Origin: Devosia sp. RR2S18
GTDB taxonomy: Bacteria; Pseudomonadota; Alphaproteobacteria; Rhizobiales; Devosiaceae
Assembly: GCF_030177755.1 (NCBI RefSeq)
Contig: NZ_CP126539.1
Coordinates: forward strand, 3,000,001 to 3,064,000
Length of the DNA: 64,000 nucleotides
Reading direction: 5' to 3'
In this document: piece by piece, positions 26,628 to 36,180 of the stretch
Layout: each line of letters opens with the position of its first letter
How positions within the stretch are numbered: position 1 is the first letter of the stretch
Program-made: the position numbers and the translations under genes
The notes under the pieces: generated by a model
The model's input: only the letters and a program-made list of their open reading frames with translations
Told to the model about the DNA's origin: nothing
Database searches by the model: none

Positions 26628-29600
26628 ATGCCTGCAACAAAATCCAAAAATGTCCTTGAACAGCCACGCCGAAGTGATCGGGGCCACCCTGCCGGAGCCG
26701 CCGATACGATGCTCAGTGCGCCAACCCAACCACCAGCCTCGGCTATGGCATCGAAATTGGCGGACCTGCTTGGAAGCTCAAAGAATACGGTGCTCTATCT
26801 CACCACCAGCGAGCAGCGGGCGGACGACACCGGAGAGGCGCTGCGGTGCTTCGCCCCAGACGCAGAGGTGCTGGTTCTCCCCCCGTGGGATTGCCTACCC
26901 TATGACCGAGCCTCCCCCTCACGCGAAGGCATGGGCCGACGTTTGGCGACGCTGCGGCGGCTGCAGAAACCCCAGCAAGAGCGTCCGCGGATCATCGTTG
27001 CCCCCGTTGAAGCTGCGCTGCAGAGATTGCCGCCCGCGGCAGCTGTCGAGACGTGCTGGAGTATCTCGACGGGATCACGGCTGAACCGAGAGGAGCTAGA
27101 GGCGTTCGGCCGACAGGCGGGATATCTCCTCGACGACCGGGTAGATGAGCCGGGTGAGTTGGCCCTGCTGGGGGAGGTGGTCGACGTCTTCCCGGCTGAT
27201 GCGGTGAGACCAGTCCGCCTTTGGCTGAGCGAGGACGAGCACGTCACGGACATCAGGACCTATGATCCTGCCACCCAGCTAAGCATAGAAGATCTGGATT
27301 GCTTAGAGCTGCTGCCGGCGTCCGAGGTGGTCCTCCCTCAGGGTGTGGAAGAAGCCCGCAGCGCGGGGGCAGAGCATCGCCTCTCTCGGCATTACGAAAG
27401 CCTCACGACTCTGTTCCACCTAACGCGAGGTTCACGAATTGTCATTAGCGCCGAGGCCCGTGTCCGCGCCGATGCCATACTCGAGCAAATCGAAGAAGCA
27501 TACCGCTCTGCCAGAGACTTTGCCGTTGACGCGCACCCCGCGCCTCCAGATGAACTTTACCTTACGCCGACTGAATGGAAGGATGCACTAAAGGGTGCAG
27601 AAGCATCGCCGGACTTAGCCGCAGTTAGTGCCCTGCCGGCCTTTATTCGTGAAGCCAATCCGCGGAAGGCCTTCGCTGATTTTGTGAAGCAGCAAGTGGC
27701 CGAGGGCGCTTGCTGCGTTCTTGCGGGAACCGCAGAGGAACTTAGTCGCATGGAGCGCCGCTTGAAGCGCTATCGAAAAGAGCTAATCGAGCGCACGGAT
27801 AGCTGGACAATGGCATTTGGCTCCGCCGCAGGAAGCGTGATCACGCTAGAGGCAGATCTTGGTCATGGCTTCGCGGATCAGGCGAAGGGGCTGGTTCTTG
27901 TGACTGCCAGCGATGTGTTCGGCAGCCGCCTGGCAGACAGTCATGTCGCTCCTCAGGAAGTCCTCGGGACACCTGAGTTGAAGGTGGGGGACGTTGTCGT
28001 TCACGAGGATCATGGCGTCGGCGTGCTGCAAAGTCTCGAACGCATAGAAGTAGATGGGATTGAACATGACACCATGCGGATCGAATATCATGGCGGTGCA
28101 TCGCTCCTCGTGCCGGTTGAGGAGTTTGGCAAAGTCTGGCGCTATGGGGCAGATCCAGATGCGGTCAGCCTCGATCGGCTGCATACGGATGCATGGCTAA
28201 AGCGGCGGGCAGAGGTGAGCGTTGAGATCGATATGGCTGCCGCGGGGCTAGTTGAACTGGCGACGGAAAGATCAACGGCAACGGCGCCAATCATCCGCCC
28301 TCCTCAAGCCGTCTATAACCGGCTCGCGTCGCGCTTCCCATTCGCCGAAACGGCTGATCAAGCAGCCACAATCGAGGCGATCCTGCAGGATCTGGCATCA
28401 GGCCACCCTGCCAACCGGCTCGTGTGCGGTGATGTTGGCTTCGGCAAAACCGAGATTGCGCTGCGCGCTGCAGCCGCGGCAGCACTGACCGGACACCAGG
28501 TAGCGGTGGTGGCGCCAACAACTGTGCTAGCGCGACAGCACCTTGAAAGTTTCGGGCGGCGCTTTGCCGGCACGGACATCAAAGTGGCACACCTCTCGCG
28601 ATTGGCATCGAAGGCGGAGGCAGAAACGGTCAAGAATGGCTTGGCCGATGGTTCGGTCCGGATCGTCATCGCCACCCATGCTATTGCCTCAAGCGGGGTG
28701 CGCTTCGACGACTTGGGCCTCGTAATCCTCGATGAAGAGCAGCGCTTTGGTGCCCGGTTCAAGCAGCAGATCCACGAGATCGCACCCACGGCACACTTCG
28801 TGATGTTGAGCGCCACGCCCATCCCGCGCACGCTGCTGGGAGCTTTGGCAGGTATTCAGGACGTCAGCATCTTGTCGACACCACCAGCGAGACGGCGGCC
28901 TGTAAGAACCTTTGTGTGCCCCTTTGACCGTGCCACGGCTAAGACAGCGCTCATGCGTGAACATCGGCGGGGTGGCCAGAGCTTCCTAGTGGTGCCGCGT
29001 ATCTCGGACATCGAGGAGATGCGGCGGCAACTAGCCGAACTCGTTCCAGACCTCACCGTCCTGGTCGCACATGGAGAGATGGCGGTGGATGCGATTGACA
29101 ACAACATGGTCTCCTTCGCCAGTGGCGGTGCTGACGTGCTGTTGGCGACCAATATCATTGAGAGTGGGCTCGACGTTCCGCGCGCCAATACCATGCTAGT
29201 TTGGCGGCCGGATCGGTTCGGTCTTTCGCAACTGCATCAATTGCGCGGGCGGGTAGGACGAGGCCGCGTGCAAGCCGTGACGTATCTTTTCTCTGATCCG
29301 GCTGAAGACCTTTCCGCGGCTGCCCAGGCGCGCCTGGAGACTCTCGTTGCGTACGACAGGCTGGGGGCTGGGCTCCAGATCAGCATGCGGGACCTTGATC
29401 AGCGGGGCGGGGGCGACCTGCTGGGCGATGAGCAGTCGGGGCACAGCAAGCTCTTAGGGCAAGGACTTTACCAGCAGCTCATGTCGCGAGCGCTAAGGAC
29501 AGCACAGGGAGAGGAGCTTGGGCCCCAGTGGCCGGTTCAAACTCACCTCGGGCTCTCAGGAGCCATTCCTCAAGACTATGTTCCTGAAGCAAATGTTCGA

Positions 29601-30023
29601 ATCGGACTCTATTCCCGGGTGCAGCGCGCCGAAAGCGTCAAGGAGTTGCAGCAGTTCAACGAGGAACTGGAGGATCGGTTTGGCGCGCCTCCGCGGGAGG
29701 TCGTGAGGCTTCTCAAGTTGCGGGCAATCGCTATCCGCGCGCGACGCCTTGGCATCGAAAGGATCGATGGGGGGCCGTTTGGGCTAGCCTTCACCTTCCG
29801 GAAGACGCCTGGACAGGCGCTGCTCGACGAGTGGTTGAAGTTGCAGCCAATTTCACAAAAGGACGATCGAATTCTCGTCGAAGCTCCAACAAAGGATGGT
29901 GGGCAGCGGCTTGCACTGGCGCGGAAATACCTGCAGCTCTTCGCCAAGTCCCCCGCCGAGCGGCCACCCCCTTCGCAACAGCGCGCTTCTAAGGGGCGCA
30001 GGCAGGCTAGAGCAGAAACGTGA
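26628..30023 (+). CDS. Mfd-like transcription-repair coupling factor (probable paralogue)
   Basis: A 1131-residue protein with the full Mfd layout: a UvrB-like N-terminal part (about 40-240, with PPWDCLPYDRASPSREG), a CarD-like RNA polymerase-interaction domain (about 451-510, LKVGDVVVHEDHGVGVLQ), then the RecG-type translocase. Walker A is GDVGFGKTE with Lys607, motif II is DEEQ at 702-705, and SATPIPRTL and LHQLRGRVGRG are motifs III and VI. A D7-like C-terminus follows (DYVPEANVRIGLYSRV). Mfd moves stalled polymerase off DNA and recruits UvrA. It starts behind an EcfG promoter match and precedes heme oxygenase and bacteriophytochrome, which suggests a second, stress- or light-linked copy rather than the housekeeping mfd. 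It could also be the only mfd of the genome. Confidence 0.8.
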   Translation: MPATKSKNVLEQPRRSDRGHPAGAADTMLSAPTQPPASAMASKLADLLGSSKNTVLYLTTSEQRADDTGEALRCFAPDAEVLVLPPWDCLPYDRASPSREGMGRRLATLRRLQKPQQERPRIIVAPVEAALQRLPPAAAVETCWSISTGSRLNREELEAFGRQAGYLLDDRVDEPGELALLGEVVDVFPADAVRPVRLWLSEDEHVTDIRTYDPATQLSIEDLDCLELLPASEVVLPQGVEEARSAGAEHRLSRHYESLTTLFHLTRGSRIVISAEARVRADAILEQIEEAYRSARDFAVDAHPAPPDELYLTPTEWKDALKGAEASPDLAAVSALPAFIREANPRKAFADFVKQQVAEGACCVLAGTAEELSRMERRLKRYRKELIERTDSWTMAFGSAAGSVITLEADLGHGFADQAKGLVLVTASDVFGSRLADSHVAPQEVLGTPELKVGDVVVHEDHGVGVLQSLERIEVDGIEHDTMRIEYHGGASLLVPVEEFGKVWRYGADPDAVSLDRLHTDAWLKRRAEVSVEIDMAAAGLVELATERSTATAPIIRPPQAVYNRLASRFPFAETADQAATIEAILQDLASGHPANRLVCGDVGFGKTEIALRAAAAAALTGHQVAVVAPTTVLARQHLESFGRRFAGTDIKVAHLSRLASKAEAETVKNGLADGSVRIVIATHAIASSGVRFDDLGLVILDEEQRFGARFKQQIHEIAPTAHFVMLSATPIPRTLLGALAGIQDVSILSTPPARRRPVRTFVCPFDRATAKTALMREHRRGGQSFLVVPRISDIEEMRRQLAELVPDLTVLVAHGEMAVDAIDNNMVSFASGGADVLLATNIIESGLDVPRANTMLVWRPDRFGLSQLHQLRGRVGRGRVQAVTYLFSDPAEDLSAAAQARLETLVAYDRLGAGLQISMRDLDQRGGGDLLGDEQSGHSKLLGQGLYQQLMSRALRTAQGEELGPQWPVQTHLGLSGAIPQDYVPEANVRIGLYSRVQRAESVKELQQFNEELEDRFGAPPREVVRLLKLRAIAIRARRLGIERIDGGPFGLAFTFRKTPGQALLDEWLKLQPISQKDDRILVEAPTKDGGQRLALARKYLQLFAKSPAERPPPSQQRASKGRRQARAET

Positions 30024-30122
30024 CTTGAAAATACGCCCCACATGGCAAAGTTTATCGACGCCTTGCGGGAAGCTGAGTAGTTTCGCCGCCTTTGCACGAC
30101 TCAAACACGGACGTAAGCTCTC

Positions 30123-30686
30123 TTGAACTCCACCCTGCGCACTCACCTGCGCAACGCCACTGGCCAGATCCATGCGCAACTGGATGCGCTCGTTGGCGAG
30201 TTCAGCGATCTTGCTCGATACAAGATCTACCTGAAGGGGCTCTATGCATTCCGCGCTCCGATAGAGTGGGACATCAGCTCGGCTGATTTGCCGGCAAGCT
30301 ATGGAGATTGGCGGCCCCGCATGATCGGTTTGGAACTGCGGCAAGACTTGGAGGATCTTCTGGTTGAAGCAGGACGGCCGGAAAGGCTGGCACCAGTTAC
30401 GGCGCGGTCAGAGTCCTGGTGGGCAGGCACGCTTTACGTACTGGAGGGATCGTCCATCGGCGCCCGCCTCCTCCACCGGCGCGCACACGCGCTTGGGCTC
30501 TCAGACGAGCATGGCGCGCGGCACCTTGCTGCACAAACCAGCCGGCGGGACACGTGGCCCACCTTCCTGGGTCTAATCGAAAGCTCAACCGCTATAGACC
30601 CAAACATTGCCGGAGAAGCGGCGCAAAACGCCTTCTCCCTGGCCCTCAACGCCTTCGCGAAAGAAGCTGATGTCTGCCACAACTGA
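30123..30686 (+). CDS. Heme oxygenase, bacteriophytochrome-associated (BphO type)
   Basis: A 187-residue alpha-helical heme oxygenase that opens heme to biliverdin, iron and CO. The proximal heme ligand is His in ATGQIHAQLDAL near residue 17, and the distal helix shows YVLEGSSIGARLLHRRA with the Gly pair typical of BphO. The start is TTG 30123, 99 bases after the Mfd-like stop. The last 17 bases overlap the bacteriophytochrome gene, so the chromophore maker and the photoreceptor are cotranslated. Electron donor unknown. Confidence 0.85.
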   Translation: MNSTLRTHLRNATGQIHAQLDALVGEFSDLARYKIYLKGLYAFRAPIEWDISSADLPASYGDWRPRMIGLELRQDLEDLLVEAGRPERLAPVTARSESWWAGTLYVLEGSSIGARLLHRRAHALGLSDEHGARHLAAQTSRRDTWPTFLGLIESSTAIDPNIAGEAAQNAFSLALNAFAKEADVCHN

Positions 30687-33207
30687 GGTCGACCTGACCA
30701 ATTGCGATCGGGAGCCCATCCATATACCCGGCAGCATACAGCCACATGGGTGCTTGCTCGCGTGCGACATGCGTGCCGAAGCGGTTTTGCGCCATTCGGT
30801 AAACGCGTCAGAGATGCTGGAGTGCAGCAACGAGCTCAATGGGTCACGCCTAGGGGATGTGCTGGGACGGGAGAATGCTCACGCCATTCGCAATGCGCTC
30901 TCCAGGACTCAGGACCCGCAGCGCGCTAGCTTGCTGTTCGGCATGACCCTGCCGTCTGGCAGGAACTTCGACGTCGCGGTTCATCGCTTCAAAGACCACA
31001 GTATTATCGAGCTTGAACCAAGCCAGGGGACGCTCGCTGAGCCGCTCGATCTCGCCCGGTCCATGATCGGCCGCATCACAAACGTAATCTCCGTCGAACG
31101 CTTGGTGCGGGACACAGCCAAGCTCATCCATGCGATGTTGGGCTATGATCGGGTGATGGTCTATCAGTTCGACCACGACGGCGCCGGAAAGGTACTGAGC
31201 GAGGCCAAACACTCGAAGCTGGAGAGTTTCCTGGGGCAGTATTTTCCGGCAACTGACATCCCCCAGCAAGCGCGTGCACTTTATCTGCAGAACACCATCC
31301 GCATTATTTCCGACGCTGATTGCAAGCGCATCCCCGTCGTTCCGGCAAGCGACGCTCTCGGCCAGCCCCTGGATCTGACATTTGCGCATCTTCGTAGTGT
31401 CTCTCCTGTCCATTGCGAATACCTCCGCAACATGGGGGTGGGCGCATCGATGTCGATTTCGATCATCGTGGATGGGGCGCTCTGGGGACTGATCGCCTGC
31501 CACCACTACAGTCCACGGACTCTGACGATGTCCGAGCGCGTTGCCGCCGAAATGTTCGGCGAATTCTTCTCCCTGCAATTAAGCGTCTTGCAGCAAAAGC
31601 GCACCCTGGACATGGCTACCAATGCCAGAGCAGCGCTCGACCGCTTCCTGCGCCATGCCACGCGCGCCAATAGTATCAGCGAAACGCTGCGAGAACGTCT
31701 GTCAGACTTCCGCGAGCTCATTCCCTGCGATGGCATCGGGCTGTGGCTTGATGGCCAGTGGGCGGCAATGGGCGACACGCCGCCTGAGCACGCAATTGGA
31801 GGGTTAACTGCACTTGCCGCCGAAGTAAGCGAAGGTCGCATCTGGTCGACGAACCGCCTGGCGGAAACTGCTCAGGGCGCGGAAGAGTACGCGGGAATGG
31901 CAGCTGGCATGCTGATTGTCCCTTTGTCCCAGCGTCCTCGCGATTATCTGTTCTTTTTCCGCAAGGAAGTTGCCCAGACCCTCAATTGGGCAGGCAATCC
32001 AGAAAAGACCTATACGACCGGTCCGTTGGGGGACCGGCTTACCCCCCGCAAGAGCTTCGCCATCTGGAAGGAAACAGTACACCTGCAGTCCCTCCCCTGG
32101 ACTGAGGACGAGCGTCAGTTTGCCGAGGCGGCTCGTGCGGCTCTGGCCGAATTGGTGCTGCAGCAAAGCGAACTGCTTGCGGATGAGCGCGAGAAGGAAG
32201 AAGCGCGTCGTCGAATGCTCAATGGCGAGCTCAACCACCGGGTCAAGAATATCTTGGCGGTCATCAAGTCTCTAGTGGGACGACCGAGCGAAGGAACTGA
32301 AAGTCTAGAGCACTATGCCAATGCCCTGCGCGGGCGTATTCAGGCACTCGCCACCGCGCACGACCAGATCGCTAGGGGCGATGGGGGGGACTTGCGGGAC
32401 CTTCTGAACGCTGAACTCGCCCCCTACCGCGACAGCGGCGAGAGGGTCCAGCTCAAAGGCCTGCCAGTCTGTCTTGCGCCTCGTGCCTTCTCGGTCATGG
32501 CCCTGGTGCTGCACGAATTGTCCACAAATGCGGTGAAGTACGGTGCGCTCTCCCAGTCAGGCGGCGCGCTGACTGTGCGGTGGCAGATGGAGGACGGGGG
32601 CGGCTGTTTGATCCATTGGACGGAAAGCGGTGGACCGGTGGTGACACCGCCAGAGAAGCAAGGATTTGGGACCATGCTGATCGGTCGCAGCGTACCTCAC
32701 GATCTCGGCGGCGAAACCCAGGTCCACTATCGTCCCGATGGTCTAGAGGTGCGCTTTTTGATCCCGGCACAATTTGTTTTCAGGAGGGATGCGGAGGAGA
32801 TCGATCCTGTGGCAGCGCCCGCGGGTGACGAGACAAGCGCTACCAGTCTGGCTGGTCGATCGGTGATGATCGTGGAGGACCAGGTGCTTATCGCCATGGA
32901 CCTCGAGATGATGCTGAGTGAGGCAGGCATGTCGGTCGTGACAGCCGCCTCCGTGAGAGAGTCCTTGAACAAGGTACAGGAGCATGCACTCGACGCCGCC
33001 ATTCTCGACTTCAACCTAGGTGAAGAGAGTTCCCTGCAGGTTGCTGAGGAGCTGCAGCGACGAGGCGTCCCGTTCGCCTTCGCTAGCGGCTACGGTGATC
33101 ATGGGGCACTCCCGGAGACCATGAGTCATGTGCCCATGGTTGCTAAACCCTATGAGCCGGCCGCCATTCTTAGAACACTAGCAGAGGTCCTCGCCAATCA
33201 TCGCTGA
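30670..33207 (+). CDS. Bacteriophytochrome HWE histidine kinase with C-terminal receiver
   Basis: An 845-residue red/far-red light receptor. Cys12 in LTNCDREPIHIPGSIQPHG is the biliverdin attachment site; a PAS domain, GAF domain (FPATDIPQQARALYLQ, close to the usual PASDIP motif) and PHY domain follow to about residue 500. The kinase is of the HWE type: ELNHRVKNILAVIKSL carries His523, HELSTNAVKYGALS the N box and IHWTESGG the W-x-E. A receiver domain (about 725-840) has phospho-acceptor Asp780 in LDFNLGEE and the FASGYGD motif close to FATGUY receivers of the alphaproteobacterial stress response. ATG 30670 overlaps bphO by 17 bases. Biliverdin and light sensing are strong; downstream partners are inferred. 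Confidence 0.92.
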   Translation: MSATTEVDLTNCDREPIHIPGSIQPHGCLLACDMRAEAVLRHSVNASEMLECSNELNGSRLGDVLGRENAHAIRNALSRTQDPQRASLLFGMTLPSGRNFDVAVHRFKDHSIIELEPSQGTLAEPLDLARSMIGRITNVISVERLVRDTAKLIHAMLGYDRVMVYQFDHDGAGKVLSEAKHSKLESFLGQYFPATDIPQQARALYLQNTIRIISDADCKRIPVVPASDALGQPLDLTFAHLRSVSPVHCEYLRNMGVGASMSISIIVDGALWGLIACHHYSPRTLTMSERVAAEMFGEFFSLQLSVLQQKRTLDMATNARAALDRFLRHATRANSISETLRERLSDFRELIPCDGIGLWLDGQWAAMGDTPPEHAIGGLTALAAEVSEGRIWSTNRLAETAQGAEEYAGMAAGMLIVPLSQRPRDYLFFFRKEVAQTLNWAGNPEKTYTTGPLGDRLTPRKSFAIWKETVHLQSLPWTEDERQFAEAARAALAELVLQQSELLADEREKEEARRRMLNGELNHRVKNILAVIKSLVGRPSEGTESLEHYANALRGRIQALATAHDQIARGDGGDLRDLLNAELAPYRDSGERVQLKGLPVCLAPRAFSVMALVLHELSTNAVKYGALSQSGGALTVRWQMEDGGGCLIHWTESGGPVVTPPEKQGFGTMLIGRSVPHDLGGETQVHYRPDGLEVRFLIPAQFVFRRDAEEIDPVAAPAGDETSATSLAGRSVMIVEDQVLIAMDLEMMLSEAGMSVVTAASVRESLNKVQEHALDAAILDFNLGEESSLQVAEELQRRGVPFAFASGYGDHGALPETMSHVPMVAKPYEPAAILRTLAEVLANHR

Positions 33208-33280
33208 AGCTTGAGGTCACTGTGAACCAATCGGGGACGGTTCCGTTGTGTCGGACAGTTGATCTCCGGTCCCCCATCCC

Positions 33281-34222
33281 ATGTCCCGAAGCTACTACGT
33301 CATCTTCAATGCCAATGCCGGCACGGCCCTCGGCATGGGGCTGACCGCCGATCGGCTACAAGAGGAATTTCGGGCGGCAGGTCTCAACGCCACGATCAAT
33401 GCGGATGTTAATGACTCGATGGAGCAGCGGATCACCAAGGCGATCGCCAGCGAAGCGGAGGTCATTGTGGCCGCCGGAGGCGACGGCACCATTACCACGG
33501 TCGCCAATGCGGTCATCGACACGAACAAAATACTGGCCATCCTCCCGCTCGGCACGGTGAACGCACTGGCCAAGGACATGCACATCCCCCTTGCTACAGC
33601 TGAAGCCGTAGCGGCGCTTGGTCGCTCCGAGATACACAAGATTGACGCGGGAGAGGTCAATGGCCAGGTATTTCTCCACAAGGTAGTGGTTGGGCTGGTA
33701 CCCGCCATGGCCGCCGGTCGGGAGTTTATACGTGGGCGGGAAAGCTGGGGGGCGCGACTAGCTTTACTACGCTACTTTGCTCGACGTATCGTCCGTACCA
33801 AGCGAATGGCCGTTGCCATCGAAATGCCCGATGGCGAGCGCCGAGTTGAGCGCATCCATTCCCTCGCCGTCGCCAGCAATGAATACGATGAGGCTTTCGG
33901 GCACCTGCTGTCACGGGCACGGCTCGATACGGGGACTTTGACGCTTTACGTCTTCAAACATCTCAACTTCCTTGAGGTCCTCCGCCTGGCCGGAGGAATG
34001 GTCCTGGGGCGCTGGCGAGACGCCGAGTCACTGCGATTGGAGAAGGTCAAATCAGTAACCATCGACAGCCACAAGCGGCTGCTCAAGGTGATGTTCGATG
34101 GGGATGTGCGCTCGTTGGAAACGCCGCTTCACTTCCGCATCCGCCCTCAAGCATTGGCAGTACTAGTGCCACCCGAAGCTGAAGGGGTGCACGAGGTACC
34201 GGCGGCGACAAGCTTAGGATAA
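33281..34222 (+). CDS. Diacylglycerol-kinase-family lipid kinase (YegS/DgkB type)
   Basis: A 313-residue protein with the DAGK catalytic domain. The nucleotide motif AAGGDGTITTVANAV lies near residue 65, followed by ILPLGTVNALAKDM. Further DAGK pattern is in DAGEVNGQVFLHKVVVGLVPAM. Members phosphorylate diacylglycerol, sphingoid bases or other lipids. The exact lipid is not knowable here. It is 73 bases after the bacteriophytochrome and three bases before a metallophosphoesterase, so those two form a unit. Confidence 0.85.
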   Translation: MSRSYYVIFNANAGTALGMGLTADRLQEEFRAAGLNATINADVNDSMEQRITKAIASEAEVIVAAGGDGTITTVANAVIDTNKILAILPLGTVNALAKDMHIPLATAEAVAALGRSEIHKIDAGEVNGQVFLHKVVVGLVPAMAAGREFIRGRESWGARLALLRYFARRIVRTKRMAVAIEMPDGERRVERIHSLAVASNEYDEAFGHLLSRARLDTGTLTLYVFKHLNFLEVLRLAGGMVLGRWRDAESLRLEKVKSVTIDSHKRLLKVMFDGDVRSLETPLHFRIRPQALAVLVPPEAEGVHEVPAATSLG

Positions 34223-34225
34223 GCA

Positions 34226-35053
34226 ATGAGACTGGTCCATATTTCCGATCTTCATTTTGGGCACCATGATCCACTGCTCGCCGAGGGCTTAGCGGGGGAT
34301 ATTGAGGCACAGGCTCCTGACCTCATCATCGCCAGCGGCGACTTCACCCAAGTCGGTACCAAAGCAGAGTTCGAGCAGGCGCGTGCCTTTCTCGACATGC
34401 TGACGCCGCCGGTTTTCGCCGTTCCAGGCAATCACGACGTACCGGCCATCAACATCTTCAAGCGTTTTCTCGATCCCTATGGGCTTTATAAGCGGTACAT
34501 CCACCCCGAGCTCGAGCCACTTCTTGAAATGGGCGGCGTGGCTTTCGCCGGGATCAAGACGTCGCGGCGCCTAAGGCTCGAGTGGAACTGGGGCCACGGG
34601 ACCATTTCACGGCATCAACTCGATGCTCTTGAAGAGCGGTTCGCCAAGACGTCACCAGATGCGATCAGGGTGGTTGTCGCACATCATCCGCTGCTCTTTC
34701 CAGACTCGCCGATGATGCAAAAAACGAAACTGGTGAAGCGGGCCGATGTGGCTTTAGAAACCTTCTCCCGCCTTGGCGTGCGGCTAGTTCTCTCAGGTCA
34801 CTTCCATCTCTCTTATGTCCGCAAGCATGAGTACACAGGAGCGGTAAAGGAAGGATCGCCGGTGGGGTTACGGAAGTCGGCGGTAGCCCCCATTCTTATC
34901 GCGCAGGCCTCGTCCACCATCTCCACCCGCCTGCGCGGAGAACCGAACGCTTACAACCTCATCGACATCAATCCCGATCGCATTACCATCACGGTACGAG
35001 AGTGGCGCGAGGGAACATGGTTCACGCGCGAGCGGGAATCCGAGCCGACTTAA
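34226..35053 (+). CDS. Calcineurin-like metallophosphoesterase
   Basis: A 275-residue protein with all five metallophosphatase motifs in order: [30 protein letters not shown] and SGHFHLSY. It is predicted to be a two-metal phosphoesterase of the DNA repair/cyclic-nucleotide type (calcineurin-like). Start ATG 34226 lies three bases after the lipid kinase stop, so it may be cotranslated. The substrate is unknown; the pairing with a lipid kinase suggests a lipid or phospholipid headgroup, but this is a guess. Confidence 0.85.
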   Translation: MRLVHISDLHFGHHDPLLAEGLAGDIEAQAPDLIIASGDFTQVGTKAEFEQARAFLDMLTPPVFAVPGNHDVPAINIFKRFLDPYGLYKRYIHPELEPLLEMGGVAFAGIKTSRRLRLEWNWGHGTISRHQLDALEERFAKTSPDAIRVVVAHHPLLFPDSPMMQKTKLVKRADVALETFSRLGVRLVLSGHFHLSYVRKHEYTGAVKEGSPVGLRKSAVAPILIAQASSTISTRLRGEPNAYNLIDINPDRITITVREWREGTWFTRERESEPT

Positions 35054-35146
35054 ACGATCCGCCGCGACCGCTCCACCCAAAGTCGGCCTTGCTTCATCCC
35101 TCCGCTTAGGGAGAGTTAGAAGGCCCTTTTCTGCCTGGAGTGAAAC

Positions 35147-36097
35147 ATGACCTCTCTCGCCGACTGGCTCGCCGGCCAATCCGTCGACCCCAAACTGGCC
35201 TCGACCGTAGCAAGCATGGCTGCCGCCAGCGTAGAAATCGCCGGCGTGCTACGGCAAGCCGCGATCAAGGGGCAGGTTGTTCTCGCCTCTGGGACCAATG
35301 TGCAAGGCGAACAGCAGAAGGCTCTGGACGTCATCTCGAACGACATAGTTCTCAAGCACTTGCGGGAGAATGCCGCGGTCTCGATTCTGATCTCGGAGGA
35401 ACTAGAGGAAGCCGTTCATCTGTCGAATGACGGTAAGTACATCATTGCTACCGATCCGCTCGACGGCTCTTCCAACCTCGACGTCAACGTTACAGTCGGC
35501 ACGATTTTTTCCGTGCTGGACGCAGGCAAGGGCATGCTGCAGCCCGGCTCAGCACAGCTCGCAGCGGCCTACACGGCCTATGGCCCGGCGACCAATCTCG
35601 TGCTCACCTTTGGAACAAGCGTGGCCGTGTTCACGCTAGACGATGTTGGAGTGTTCCAGCTCACGGACGACGAGGTGGAGGTCCCCCCTGCGACATCAGA
35701 GTTTGCCATCAACACGGCGCGTGAGCGGTTCTGGGATGAGGCGACGACCACCTATGTGCGCGAGAATGTCGTCGGCGAAAGCGGCCGTGCCGGTAAGCGC
35801 TACAATATGCGGTGGGTGGGATCGATGGTGGCGGACGTGCACCGGATTCTCATGCGCGGCGGCATCTTCCTTTATCCGCTTGATAGCGAAACTGTAACCA
35901 AGGGCGGGCGCTTGCGTCTGCTCTACGAAGCCAATCCAATGGCCATGCTGATCGAGACCGCTGGTGGTCGCTCAACCACGGGGAAGCAAGGCATTTTGGA
36001 CGTAGTTCCAACAGCAATCCACCAGCGGGTTCCGGTTATTCTGGGCTCCGCGGAGGAAGTGCAGCGGGTGGAGCAGCTCTACTCCACTAGCGGCTAG
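35147..36097 (+). CDS. fbp: Fructose-1,6-bisphosphatase, class I
   Basis: A 316-residue FBPase class I. Metal and active-site residues are visible in ISEELEEA, TDPLDGSSNLDVNVTVGTIFSV and YNMRWVGSMVADVHRIL, and YPLDSETVTKGGRLRLLYEANPMAMLIE is the substrate segment. It removes the 1-phosphate of fructose 1,6-bisphosphate in gluconeogenesis or the Calvin cycle. GGAG lies about seven bases before ATG 35147. It heads a plus-strand series of sugar and phosphate genes. Confidence 0.94.
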   Translation: MTSLADWLAGQSVDPKLASTVASMAAASVEIAGVLRQAAIKGQVVLASGTNVQGEQQKALDVISNDIVLKHLRENAAVSILISEELEEAVHLSNDGKYIIATDPLDGSSNLDVNVTVGTIFSVLDAGKGMLQPGSAQLAAAYTAYGPATNLVLTFGTSVAVFTLDDVGVFQLTDDEVEVPPATSEFAINTARERFWDEATTTYVRENVVGESGRAGKRYNMRWVGSMVADVHRILMRGGIFLYPLDSETVTKGGRLRLLYEANPMAMLIETAGGRSTTGKQGILDVVPTAIHQRVPVILGSAEEVQRVEQLYSTSG

Positions 36098-36180
36098 ACG
36101 CATTTGCAACGTTCTCGTCGGCCCATTATACGGGAGCCGCATAACAACATGCCGGCGCCCGTTGCCGGCTGGGAGCCAGC

